A stretch of DNA of 64,000 nucleotides, taken from assembly GCA_963725895.1 (NCBI GenBank), contig CAVSAJ010000002.1:62001-126000 (forward strand), in the 5' to 3' direction. Both the position numbers and the translations under genes were made by a program. Shown here in pieces: positions 31,450 to 39,834 of the stretch (position 1 is the first letter of the stretch; the number at the start of each line of letters is the position of its first letter). This DNA is from Bog-473 sp963725895 (lineage in GTDB: Bacteria > Actinomycetota > Acidimicrobiia > Acidimicrobiales > RAAP-2). The notes under the pieces were generated by a model, which saw only the letters and a list, made by a program, of their open reading frames with translations, ran no database searches and had not been told where the DNA came from.

Positions 31450-32466
31450 CTACCGTCGAAGTTCGCCAGAGAGCAGGCCAGCATCGAGATACGCGGCGTG
31501 CACCGCGTCCCGCTGGGTTTTAGAGAGGGGCGGCTGCGGCGGTCTCGATCGGGGGTAGTCACCGACGGGCAGGCCAAGCTCGGATGCAGCAGCTTTGAAC
31601 GCCGACCCCCAGTGGGTGTACGCCGCGTCGACGTTGGACGCTCCAAAGGCACGATGGAGGTTCGCGATAAGCGCATCGAGACCCGAGTCGTACCAATGGT
31701 CGATCGCCTCGGAGAGCTTGTCAGACACCAGGAGGTCCCATTGCTCGCGGTATATGGGATTGTCCGGGCGCTCATAGAGATACCCGGTCCCACCCAGGAT
31801 CCCGGGAGCGCTAATGCCTCGCCGCAAGAATCCGCCCCGATAGGCCAACATGTCGCACTCCCAGATGACAAGCTCGGGAGCGATTCGGTGGAGCTCGGCA
31901 GAGTGGGAAGGACGGAACATCCCGTTCTTCACGGCGCAGATGGCAGAGAACTCCCGCGCCAAATCCGCACACTGGGCCGGCGTCAGGATCCACCCCGCGG
32001 CGTGCGTGTTGAACAACCCGAGCGCGATGTCCGTCCTGTCGATGACATAGCGGAACAACTCTCGGACGGCTTCGAAGGTGCGGGCCTCAAAGTACGGTGG
32101 GATGAGGAAGCAGATGTCGGCACCGGTGGCCGCCGCATGCTGGGCCAGTTCGACGGTCTCGAGGACGTTCGTGCTGGCTGGGCAGGCCTCGATCAATGCT
32201 CCGGGCTTGAGGGCGCGAGTCGCATCGATGGCGACTTCCAAGAGCCGCTTGCGCTCCTGCGTGCTCAGGGCCCAGCACTCGCCCACGAGGCCACCGACCC
32301 AAACCCCATCGTGGTCCAACGCCCCGATGCAGTGGGTGACCAGGCCCCTTAGCGCCTCCTCGTCGACATGCTCTCCGCCCGCGCCGCTGAACGGGGTGTA
32401 GAGGGAATCGACGATGCCCCGAAGCGCCTTTGGAGCCCAGTCACGAGCGTCTGCTGCGCTGGCCAC
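31450..32466 (-). CDS. DapA/NahE-type aldolase-lyase family protein
   Basis: 338 residues of the dihydrodipicolinate synthase superfamily. Substrate-carboxylate motif is GLVGECWALSTQER (about residues 58-71), the Schiff-base lysine lies in ICAVKNG (about 178-184), and barrel strand features include ICFLIPPYFEARTF and GISAPGILGGTGY. The Glu/Cys-containing first motif is closer to hydratase-aldolases (PAH-degradation type) than to DapA itself. It may cleave a pyruvate-containing ring-fission product. It is the last gene of a reverse-strand group with two acyl-CoA dehydrogenases, 36 bp behind them. Confidence 0.82.
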   Translation of the reverse strand: MASAADARDWAPKALRGIVDSLYTPFSGAGGEHVDEEALRGLVTHCIGALDHDGVWVGGLVGECWALSTQERKRLLEVAIDATRALKPGALIEACPASTNVLETVELAQHAAATGADICFLIPPYFEARTFEAVRELFRYVIDRTDIALGLFNTHAAGWILTPAQCADLAREFSAICAVKNGMFRPSHSAELHRIAPELVIWECDMLAYRGGFLRRGISAPGILGGTGYLYERPDNPIYREQWDLLVSDKLSEAIDHWYDSGLDALIANLHRAFGASNVDAAYTHWGSAFKAAASELGLPVGDYPRSRPPQPPLSKTQRDAVHAAYLDAGLLSGELRR

Positions 32467-32502
32467 GATCGGCCTCCTTCCGTTGGACCTGTCTGCTGCC
32501 GC

Positions 32503-33681
32503 TCACGGCTTGGGCCGGCTGCGCGGCAGGCCGAGTGACTGCTCGGCGATGAGACTACGCAGCACTTCGCTCGAACCGCCGTAGATAGTGCTCGCAACCG
32601 CGCTCCGATAGTGGTACTCGAACGCGCCTCCCGCGACGCACTCGGGATCCGACCAGTCCGCGGTGCCGAGAGGTCCCACCATGTCGAGCACCTCCTTGGA
32701 CCAGGCGACGTAAGTCTCGGGCCCGAACAGCGCAGCATGCGGCCCCGGCTTGGCTCCGAGCTGCTCGAGGAAGGCGACACGGATCCCGAGCAGGTCCGCC
32801 ACCTCAGCGTCGATCGACAAGCGCGCCAGGCGCGCCCGGATGGTCGGGTTTCCCGCGACGGGACGACCGGCAGCATCGGTCGCCGAAGCCGCCCAGGCGC
32901 GCGCGGACTCGTAGAGCTGTCGCGTTCGGGAAGACGGTGCCACGCTCTGCTCGGCCTCGAGCGCGGCCCGGATCACGCCCAGCCCGTGATCGGGCTCGCC
33001 CACGACCAGATCGCGGGAGACGCGGACCTCGTTGTAGAAGACGATGTTCGTTCGCTCATAGCCCATGGTGTGCACGGGGTGGATCTCGATGCCCTGCGTG
33101 TCCATAGGGACGAGGAACATGGTCAGCCCTTTTGGGCCGGTCGATCGGGGCACGCTCCGCGTCAACAAAAAGCAGTAATCGGCTCGGTGCGCATACGTCG
33201 TGAACATTTTCTGCCCGTTGATCACCCAGTCGTCGCCGTCACGGACCGAGCGGGTCTTGCATGCAAAGACGTCGGACCCTCCTTCCGGTTCGGTGAAGCC
33301 GAGACAGATGAGGGTTTTGCCGGCGGCCACGCCGGGGAGAATCCGGGCCTTGAGGTCCTCGGACGCCAGGGCCCGTACGGCGTTCGCGGCCAGCATGGTG
33401 GTGCCAGCTCCGATGGTGGGACCACCGGCGGCGCGAATGGCGCCCAGCACTGCTGCCGCTTCGAAGGGGTCGAGGCCGGCACCGCCCTCCTCGAGCGGCC
33501 ACGTCAGCGCTATCCAACGCCGCCTGCCCATAGCCTCCATGAGCTCGCGGTTCACCCCGTCTCCTGATCGGAGCTCTTCCTCGACGACGGCCGGAGTGAC
33601 GTGGTCCGCCGCGAACGCCTCGGCCTCGGTCCGGATCCGCGCGATTTCAGCGGGTTCCTCAAAGTCCACAAGCTCCTCCAT
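32503..33681 (-). CDS. Acyl-CoA dehydrogenase (FadE-type), larger partner
   Basis: A 392-residue flavoprotein. FAD/substrate motif CLGFTEPEGGSDVFACKTRS (about 128-147), a WVINGQKMFTTYAHRADYCF segment (about 154-173), and C-terminal STIYGGSSEVLRSLIAEQSL. The position of the usual catalytic Glu in 'YEGT' is Gly here (YGGSS), as in steroid-type heteromeric dehydrogenases where subunits share one active site. The ATG start overlaps the end of the upstream dehydrogenase gene by 23 bp, supporting a heteromer. Confidence 0.9.
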   Translation of the reverse strand: MEELVDFEEPAEIARIRTEAEAFAADHVTPAVVEEELRSGDGVNRELMEAMGRRRWIALTWPLEEGGAGLDPFEAAAVLGAIRAAGGPTIGAGTTMLAANAVRALASEDLKARILPGVAAGKTLICLGFTEPEGGSDVFACKTRSVRDGDDWVINGQKMFTTYAHRADYCFLLTRSVPRSTGPKGLTMFLVPMDTQGIEIHPVHTMGYERTNIVFYNEVRVSRDLVVGEPDHGLGVIRAALEAEQSVAPSSRTRQLYESARAWAASATDAAGRPVAGNPTIRARLARLSIDAEVADLLGIRVAFLEQLGAKPGPHAALFGPETYVAWSKEVLDMVGPLGTADWSDPECVAGGAFEYHYRSAVASTIYGGSSEVLRSLIAEQSLGLPRSRPKP

Positions 33682-34696
33682 CGGGTTCCGTTGTGACCTC
33701 CGGCAAGATCCGATCGCCCAGGGCCATCAGCTCGCGCCCGGGGTCACCCACCGTGCCTGTCCAGGCCTGCGCCCTCCGGTAGTAGAGCTGGATGTCACAC
33801 TCCTGGGTGAAGCCGTAGCCACCGTGGATATGCAAGCTGTGCTGCGCGGCGTGACCGGCCAGCTCCGCGGCGAAGATAAAAGCTTGGCGGGCGAGCACGT
33901 CCGCGGCGGGATGATCCCCATCGAGAGCCCAGCTCGCCTTCCAGGCCAAGAGCTGCGCTCCGTCCTTGGCGACGAGGGCATCGGCCAAAGGGTGGGCCAC
34001 CGCCTGGTAGGCACCGATGGGAGTGCCGAAGGCGCATCGCTCTCGGGCGTACGCAGCGCCGAGTTCGATGGCTTCGGCGGCGAGGCCGATGAGGGCGGCG
34101 GCTCGTAAAACCCGGACCTCGGCCAGGGCGACGGAGAAGAGCTGGGCTGCGCTTCGCCCTTCGGAAAGCACGACTCCGTCGAACGCGCCGCTCCATCGGG
34201 CCAGGGGCAGGGAGCCCATATTCGAGATGGCCCGGACATCCCTGGGTCGGGAGACGGCGACCAGGTGGCCGTCGACGAGCCCGAGCACCACGTCGGCCAC
34301 GGCTCCGTCGGCCAGCACTTGCGTTGGCACGGGGCCAGGTGCCGGTGGCAACGAGATTGTGCGCGCGCCCTCGAGCGCGAGTTGAAGGAGATCTTTGGCG
34401 CCGCAGGCCGCCAAAAGTCGAGTGGCGGCGATCGTCTCGGCCAGGGGAACGGGAGCGAGTCGGCGCCCCGCCTCCTCGGCCACCAGAACGAGCTCGAAAA
34501 GCCCGGCACCGGCTCCGCCCAAAGCTTCGGGCACGCCGATGTGGAGCAGGCCAATGTCCGACATCCGGGCCCAGAGCGAGGCGTCATGACCGAGGGGTTC
34601 GGCGGCACGAACGACGTCGGGCGAGCATTCCTTCGCGAACAAGGCGGCGAAGGTGTCCCTCAGCGCTTGCTGCTCCTCTGTGAGCCGAAGGTTCAC
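33659..34696 (-). CDS. Acyl-CoA dehydrogenase (FadE-type), smaller partner
   Basis: 345 residues from GTG 34696; short for the family (usually about 380). N-terminal helical domain LRLTEEQQALRDTFAALFAK, mid-domain strands much reduced (LADGAVADVVLGLVDGHLVA), and C-terminal RCAFGTPIGAYQAVAHPLAD, HIHGGYGFTQECDIQLYYRR. The usual YEGT motif is missing; it reads AQAWTGTVGDPG. Together with the larger partner it fits the alpha2-beta2 dehydrogenases of steroid side-chain and ring degradation, in which one chain binds FAD poorly. Exact substrate unknown. Confidence 0.88.
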   Translation of the reverse strand: MNLRLTEEQQALRDTFAALFAKECSPDVVRAAEPLGHDASLWARMSDIGLLHIGVPEALGGAGAGLFELVLVAEEAGRRLAPVPLAETIAATRLLAACGAKDLLQLALEGARTISLPPAPGPVPTQVLADGAVADVVLGLVDGHLVAVSRPRDVRAISNMGSLPLARWSGAFDGVVLSEGRSAAQLFSVALAEVRVLRAAALIGLAAEAIELGAAYARERCAFGTPIGAYQAVAHPLADALVAKDGAQLLAWKASWALDGDHPAADVLARQAFIFAAELAGHAAQHSLHIHGGYGFTQECDIQLYYRRAQAWTGTVGDPGRELMALGDRILPEVTTEPDGGACGL

Positions 34697-34733
34697 GGGT
34701 GGCGAAGGGCCAGATGCGCCGGGTGGCCGGCAC

Positions 34734-34759
34734 CCGTGAGGCCAACTTTGGCCTCACGG
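34734..34759. promoter_or_regulatory. 10-bp inverted repeat in the divergent dehydrogenase/ligase promoter
   Basis: CCGTGAGGCC - AACTTT - GGCCTCACGG, all ten pairs matched, 38 bp upstream of the dehydrogenase GTG (34696) and 130 bp before the ligase ATG (34889). It may be an operator or a structured leader of the leftward transcript; it lacks a T-tract, so termination is less likely. Confidence 0.55.
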
Positions 34760-34888
34760 AGTCGAATGCGAATGTCGGGCACTTCGGTCCCCCAGCGAAC
34801 GGACAGCGGCGTTTTGACGTGCTGGCCTGGGGAGAATACGCTTCTACTAGAAAGAAAGTCAAGACTGCGCTCTGGCTGATTTGGATCG

Positions 34889-36538
34889 ATGACCTCTGCT
34901 CGCCCGACGCCAAGGCCGCTGGCCGTCGAACCCCTTCCTGACGAACTGGCCTCGCTGCCGGCCACGGTCCCGGACCTCCTGCGAGCGCGGGCCACGCACG
35001 CGGACGGCGCAGTGCTCGTCGCTCCCGGAGGTCGAATGACCTTCGGCGAGGTGGACAGGAAGAGCGCCCGCTTGGCGGCGCGCCTGCTTGCCGCGGGCGT
35101 CGGCAAGGGGACCCGGCTCGCTGTCCTCTATCCAAATGGTGGCGCGTGGCTGGTCGCCTGGCTGGCGGCGGCGCGCATAGGCGCCCTAACTGTTCCCCTG
35201 TCAACGTTCGCGCCCGGGCCTGAGCTCGCGCGCGCGTTGCGCCACGCCGACGCCCACGCTGTCTTGATGGCCGGTTCCTTTGCCGGCGACTCGTTGACCA
35301 CCCGCCTGGAGGACGGCGTCCCGGGGCTCGCCCAGTCGGATCCAGACCTCTACCTCGAGACGGTGCCGCACCTTCGCTGGGTGCACGTTGACAATGGCAC
35401 TCCGGTCTGGTCGCGAGAACTGCCGGATCCAGCGTCCGCGCCGGTCGTTGCAGAGGCCGAGCGCGAGGTGGTTCCGGCGGACCAATTGGCGGTGGTCACT
35501 ACGTCGGGCGCGACCGCAACGCCCAAGTCGGTCGTCCACACCCACGGATCACTGATCCGGCATGCAGCCCTCCTGGCGACGCGTCGCGAACTTGGTCCCC
35601 GCGACCGTATCTACTCGCCCATGCCCTTTTTCTGGGTCGGAGGAATCACCATGGTGGTGCTCGCCGCCTACTGCTCGGGCGCCGCCGCCGTTGTACAGGA
35701 GCGCTTCGAACCGGGCGAAGCACTTGACTTGATCGAGCGCGAGCGGGTGACCCAGGTTTCGTGTTGGCCCAATGCAGCGCGCCAGCTAGCCGAGCACCCG
35801 AGTTTCCCCCACCGGGACCTGAGCGCGGTGCGCGGCGGTACGCTGCTCGAGGCGCTCCCGCCCGATTCCCGGCCACCTTCGCCCGACCTCGCTCCGAACG
35901 TCTTGGGCATGACCGAGACCGGCGGCCCGCATACCGGATCCGATGACCCGTACCGGCCATTGTCCGAGCACCTCCGCGGCACTATCGGTCGCGGCCTCCC
36001 AGGCATGGAGCACGTCATCGTGTCCCCCGAGACGGGCCTCCCCCAGCCTCTGGGAGAAGAAGGTGAGCTCTTCGTTCGCGGCGCGTTCCTCATGGACGGG
36101 ATCTACAAGCGCGAGCGCCATGAGGTGTTCACGCCGGACGGGTGGTACCCAACACGGGATCTCGGGTGGTTCGGCGCCGACGGGCACCTCCGCTTCGCCG
36201 GCCGCGGGGGCGCCATGATCAAGACGGGGGGCTCAAACGTGTCGCCCGCCGAGGTGGAGACCGCGCTCCTCGAGCTGCCCCAGGTGGGCGCCGCGTTCGT
36301 CTTCGGGATCCCAGCCGGCGACCGGGGCGAGGACGTGGCGGCCGTCGTCGTTCGCCGAGGCCCGGACCTGCTTGACGTCGACGAGCTCAGAGCCGGCGCA
36401 CGCTCACGCCTCTCGGGCTACAAGGTGCCTCGGCACATCGAGGTGTTCGACGATGCCGACCTGCCGATGCTTCCGACAGGAAAGGTCGACATGGTCGCGC
36501 TCCGAGGGCTCTTCGGGTCGCGGCGATTCGGCTCCTAG
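34889..36538 (+). CDS. AMP-dependent acyl-CoA synthetase/ligase (first of two)
   Basis: 549 residues of the ANL superfamily. A3 motif TSGATATPKSVVHTHGSLIR (about 210-229, with T-S-G-A in place of T-S-G-T-T), FFWVGGITM (about 251-259), a YxxTE-like LGMTETGGPH (about 343-352), the A7 motif YPTRDLGWFGADGHLRFAGR (about 416-435) and A10 LPTGKVDMVAL with the catalytic Lys. It activates a carboxylic acid to acyl-AMP and then acyl-CoA. It is the first gene of a rightward pair and divergent from the dehydrogenases. An aromatic or long-chain acid substrate is likely but not defined. Confidence 0.9.
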   Translation: MTSARPTPRPLAVEPLPDELASLPATVPDLLRARATHADGAVLVAPGGRMTFGEVDRKSARLAARLLAAGVGKGTRLAVLYPNGGAWLVAWLAAARIGALTVPLSTFAPGPELARALRHADAHAVLMAGSFAGDSLTTRLEDGVPGLAQSDPDLYLETVPHLRWVHVDNGTPVWSRELPDPASAPVVAEAEREVVPADQLAVVTTSGATATPKSVVHTHGSLIRHAALLATRRELGPRDRIYSPMPFFWVGGITMVVLAAYCSGAAAVVQERFEPGEALDLIERERVTQVSCWPNAARQLAEHPSFPHRDLSAVRGGTLLEALPPDSRPPSPDLAPNVLGMTETGGPHTGSDDPYRPLSEHLRGTIGRGLPGMEHVIVSPETGLPQPLGEEGELFVRGAFLMDGIYKRERHEVFTPDGWYPTRDLGWFGADGHLRFAGRGGAMIKTGGSNVSPAEVETALLELPQVGAAFVFGIPAGDRGEDVAAVVVRRGPDLLDVDELRAGARSRLSGYKVPRHIEVFDDADLPMLPTGKVDMVALRGLFGSRRFGS

Positions 36539-36554
36539 CGCGGTGGGAGTCGTG

Positions 36555-38090
36555 GTGAGCCAGCCCGTGCCCCCCTGCGCCGGCGAGGTACTGGAGTGGC
36601 CGCTCAAGGAACAGCCGACGCGCGAGGCCCTGGTGGCGATCGACCGTCGGTTCACGTACGAACAGCTGGACCAGGAGATCGAACGGACGGCGGCCACCAT
36701 CGGCTCTATTGGCATTGGGTCCGGTGATGTGGTGGCGGTCAGCCTCCCAAACGCCAGTGATGTCGTCGTGACGTTCCACGCGGTCATGCGTCTTGGCGCC
36801 GTGTGGCTCGGGGTCAACCGCAACCTGGCCCCACCCGAGAAGCACTACGTCCTCGCTGACTCAGGTGCGCGGGTGATGCTGGCGGATACAGAGGTCGCCG
36901 GTGCGCTCGGTCGGTCGCCCGTGCCGAGCGACCCGCCCGTCTTCGTGGTCTCCGGGCCCGAGTGGCGCGAGCGCGTCGCGAAACATCCGGGGTTCTATCG
37001 GCGGATCCGACCGGACCCGACTGATGTGGCCGCCATCGCCTACACCAGTGGCACCACCGGGCGGCCGAAGGCCGTGCTCCATTCGCACCAAAACCTCCTG
37101 CTTCCCGGCGCCGTCCTCGTGAAGGCCCGCGGGTTGGGACCCGGGCTGCGCAAGGGCGACTGCGCCACGCTGACGATCCTCAACATGCAGGTGACGAGCA
37201 CACTGCTGGTCCCTCAGGCCGGCGGGACGCAGATTGTCATGGACCGCACCGACCCGCCCGGTGTGGCGCAATGGATCCGCTCCGAGAAGGTCAACGCCTG
37301 GTTCGGTGTTCCCACTCTGCTACAGGACCTGGCCCGCTCCGACGAGGTCGTTCCCGAGGACCTCGTCTCGCTCTCCGACGTCTGGACTGGTGGCACCTTC
37401 CTCCCCTCCCCCACCCGGGCCGAGTTCGAGACCCGGTTCGGCCGGCGGCCGCACGCCACCTACGGACTGACCGAAGTTCCGACCATCGCCACCATCGAAG
37501 ATCGTGGCGCGCTGCAATGCGACGGGTCGAGCGGGAGAGCACTTCCCCACCTCGTCGTCGAGGTGCGAGATGACAAAGGGAACGTGCTCCCGCCCGGTCG
37601 ACAGGGGACGATTACGGTCCGGGCAGCCCAATCTGGTCCGTGGGCCGGCCTGTATCGTCCGATGCTCGGGTACCTAGGCAACGAAGAGGCCACGTCGCGT
37701 GCGCTGCGCGACGGCACGCTGGTCACCGGGGACGTCGGGTTTCTCGATGACTCTGGTCGGCTCTTCGTGACCGACCGGCGCAATGCGCTCATTCTGCGCG
37801 GCGGCGCCAACGTCTATCCCGCCGAGATCGAGCGAGTTCTCTTGCTGATTCCCGGGGTTAAGGGAGCGGCCGTGGTGGGAGTAGCCGACGAACGTCTGGG
37901 GCACCGAGTGGCCGCGGCGGTGGAGCTCGATCCCGACGCTCGGATCGACGAGGTAACCCTGGCCGAATTCTGTGCCGGCGAGTTGGCTCGCTACAAGATT
38001 CCGGAGCGTTGGGCATTCGCGGAGCTTCCTCGCAACGCTATGGGCAAGGTGGTCAGAGACCAAGTCGAAGCGTGGTTCCGGTCAAGCTGA
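36555..38090 (+). CDS. AMP-dependent acyl-CoA synthetase/ligase (second of two)
   Basis: 511 residues from GTG 36555 (MSQPVPPCAGEVLEW); GGGAG lies just before, and GTG 36543 is an alternative. A3 motif is AYTSGTTGRPKAVLHSHQNL (about 166-185), A5 ATYGLTEVPT, A7 TGDVGFLDDSGRLFVTDRRN (about 398-417), and A10 RNAMGKVVRDQV with the catalytic Lys. It is 16 bp after the first ligase. Two ligases in one operon suggest activation of two acids of the same pathway, for instance the parent substrate and a ring-cleaved intermediate. Confidence 0.92.
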   Translation: MSQPVPPCAGEVLEWPLKEQPTREALVAIDRRFTYEQLDQEIERTAATIGSIGIGSGDVVAVSLPNASDVVVTFHAVMRLGAVWLGVNRNLAPPEKHYVLADSGARVMLADTEVAGALGRSPVPSDPPVFVVSGPEWRERVAKHPGFYRRIRPDPTDVAAIAYTSGTTGRPKAVLHSHQNLLLPGAVLVKARGLGPGLRKGDCATLTILNMQVTSTLLVPQAGGTQIVMDRTDPPGVAQWIRSEKVNAWFGVPTLLQDLARSDEVVPEDLVSLSDVWTGGTFLPSPTRAEFETRFGRRPHATYGLTEVPTIATIEDRGALQCDGSSGRALPHLVVEVRDDKGNVLPPGRQGTITVRAAQSGPWAGLYRPMLGYLGNEEATSRALRDGTLVTGDVGFLDDSGRLFVTDRRNALILRGGANVYPAEIERVLLLIPGVKGAAVVGVADERLGHRVAAAVELDPDARIDEVTLAEFCAGELARYKIPERWAFAELPRNAMGKVVRDQVEAWFRSS

Positions 38091-38104
38091 ACGGGTCGAG
38101 GGCC

Positions 38105-38808
38105 TCAGTGCAGGATCGGGTCGTCGTACGCAACGCCGATACCCGATGCGCAGAACCGCCAGAGATCCTGAGCCGACAGGGTGTCGCTGCCCAGGATCCT
38201 TGCGTGCACGGCGACCAGGACGGTGTGATGCATCAGTAGCCCGGCTACGTCGGGGGCGAGGTCGGACTGCAAACGGCCGGTCTCGGCCGCTCCGCGCACG
38301 AGCTCTACCACGAGCTCGATCTGCGGACGCATGGTCTGCTCGAGGTCTCCCGGCCGGGTCTCAGCGAGGCGGTTCCTGAAGGTGCTCAGCGCGGCGAGAC
38401 AGGGTTGCGATCCGCGGTGAGGTCGTAGAGGCCCTCGATATAAGCACGCACGCGTTCGACGGGGTCACTGGCGGCCGCGCAGCGCCGCCGTAGCCTGGGC
38501 ACGACTTCGGTAGCGAGGATGGTGTCGTGCACCGCGACAAGGAGATCGTCCTTGCTGGCGAAGAGCTTGTAGAAGGTCCGAATCGACATATGCGCGCGGT
38601 CGATGACTTCCTGCACGGTGAAGTCAGTCGTGCCGCGCTCTTCCATGAGCTCCATGGCAGCGGCCACGAAACGGTCGCTCCGATCTTGCGCTCGCTCACG
38701 GGCGCTCGTCAACGAGCGCTCGACGCTGTTCTTCTTCCAGGCCGGCATCGCGTCAGCATCACGAACTTGTCTCATCGCGTTCGTTTCATCGGGCATATCC
38801 TCGCCCAT
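38105..38808 (-). pseudogene. TetR-family regulator with a frameshift
   Basis: The N-terminal half reads DRFVAAAMELMEERGTTDFT, VQEVIDRAHMSIRTFYKLFA (intact helix-turn-helix) to TADRNP. One base is then lost or gained near 38400 in AACCCTGTCTC, and the C-terminal half continues in another frame as CLAALSTFRNRLAETRPGDL to RFCASGIGVAYDDPILH. Without the shift it would be a normal ~235-residue TetR protein. The N-terminal frame stops soon after (VSPR). It could be a true mutation or a sequencing error. Its ATG overlaps the hydrolase stop (TGATG). Confidence 0.78.
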
Positions 38809-39560
38809 CAGGCCGATACACCGGGAACGCGAGGAGCACGCTGGCCGAGAAACCCGCGAACGATCTGGGCTACCTCTTCGGCATGGCTCTTGTGGACCGC
38901 GTGAGCTGCGCCGTCGACGACCACCAGTCGGGAGCCATGGTGGTGCTCTTCCATGACCTGCGCCTGACGGATGCGGCGAGGGTCATCGCGGCTCCCCGCC
39001 ACGAGCAATACCGGACATCGTATGACGGCGACCCGCGCGAGATCTGCCTTCGGGCGCACAGCAGCGCGCTGGCACAGTTCGAGCATGACCTCGAGCCAGT
39101 GATCCTCGCCGTGCGTGTCCGTGTGCAGTCGCCGGAGCGAGTCCGGCCAGGTAGCAAGGAGACGCTCACGGGTGGGCACGCTCGACTTCGGATCCCCTAG
39201 GCCTGGGCTCAGGAGGACGAGGCTGCGACAGCTGCCCGGATGGGTGAGCTCCAGATCGAGGGCGACCTCGGCACCGAAGGAAAACCCCATCACGTGCGGA
39301 ACCTCGACATCGAGCTCGTCGACGAGGGCCAGCAGGTCGCCGACCACGTACTCGATGCCGACGGCACCAGGGCGGTGCTCCGACATGCGGTGACTTCTCA
39401 GGTCAGGTATCACGAGCTGGAAGCTGTCAGCGAGCCGGGCGGCGAGCTTGCTCCACTCATGCATTCCGGCGCCGGTTGCGCCGTGGACACACAGAATCGG
39501 CTCGCCTCTGCCAACCACGTCGTAATGGAGGGTGAGGCCGTCGCTGACATAGGTCGCCAT
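38808..39560 (-). CDS. Alpha/beta hydrolase
   Basis: 250 residues. Oxyanion HG motif LCVHGATGAGMHEW (about residues 23-36), nucleophile elbow GFSFGAE (about 92-98, Ser nucleophile), an acid in VAGSRDDPRR (about 189-198) and catalytic His in DGAAHAVHKSH (about 217-227). Likely an esterase, C-C hydrolase or lactonase of the same catabolic block. It precedes and is coupled to the frameshifted tetR. A leader of 274 bp upstream (39561-39834) contains a promoter-like GCTAGAATA on the minus strand but no gene. Confidence 0.88.
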   Translation of the reverse strand: MATYVSDGLTLHYDVVGRGEPILCVHGATGAGMHEWSKLAARLADSFQLVIPDLRSHRMSEHRPGAVGIEYVVGDLLALVDELDVEVPHVMGFSFGAEVALDLELTHPGSCRSLVLLSPGLGDPKSSVPTRERLLATWPDSLRRLHTDTHGEDHWLEVMLELCQRAAVRPKADLARVAVIRCPVLLVAGSRDDPRRIRQAQVMEEHHHGSRLVVVDGAAHAVHKSHAEEVAQIVRGFLGQRAPRVPGVSA

Positions 39561-39834
39561 CGTGTGCCCCCTCGAGACCGGGCGGGATCATGGGGTTCTC
39601 CTAAAAAGCAATCACTATTCTAGCTGGCAGCCGGGCGCTCGGCCGTCCGTCGCCGTCGGCTCCCAGCGACGGGCTGCATGCACACCCGTGCTCCCGCCGG
39701 GCGACGTGAATGTGGCAGCTCCGCGACGGCGTCTGCCCTGTCTTCGTCCGGGTAGGCGCGATGGAGTGGTCGTATGTGTGGGCTCTTGAGTCTTTAGCCA
39801 GATGGCGTGCGAATCGTTCGCGCCTCGTTTGTGG

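Noticed and set aside
36372..36554. N-terminal extension of the second acyl-CoA ligase
   Set aside because: These codons overlap the end of the first ligase in another frame and are Ser/Arg-rich; a GTG with ribosome-binding site lies after the first gene's stop.
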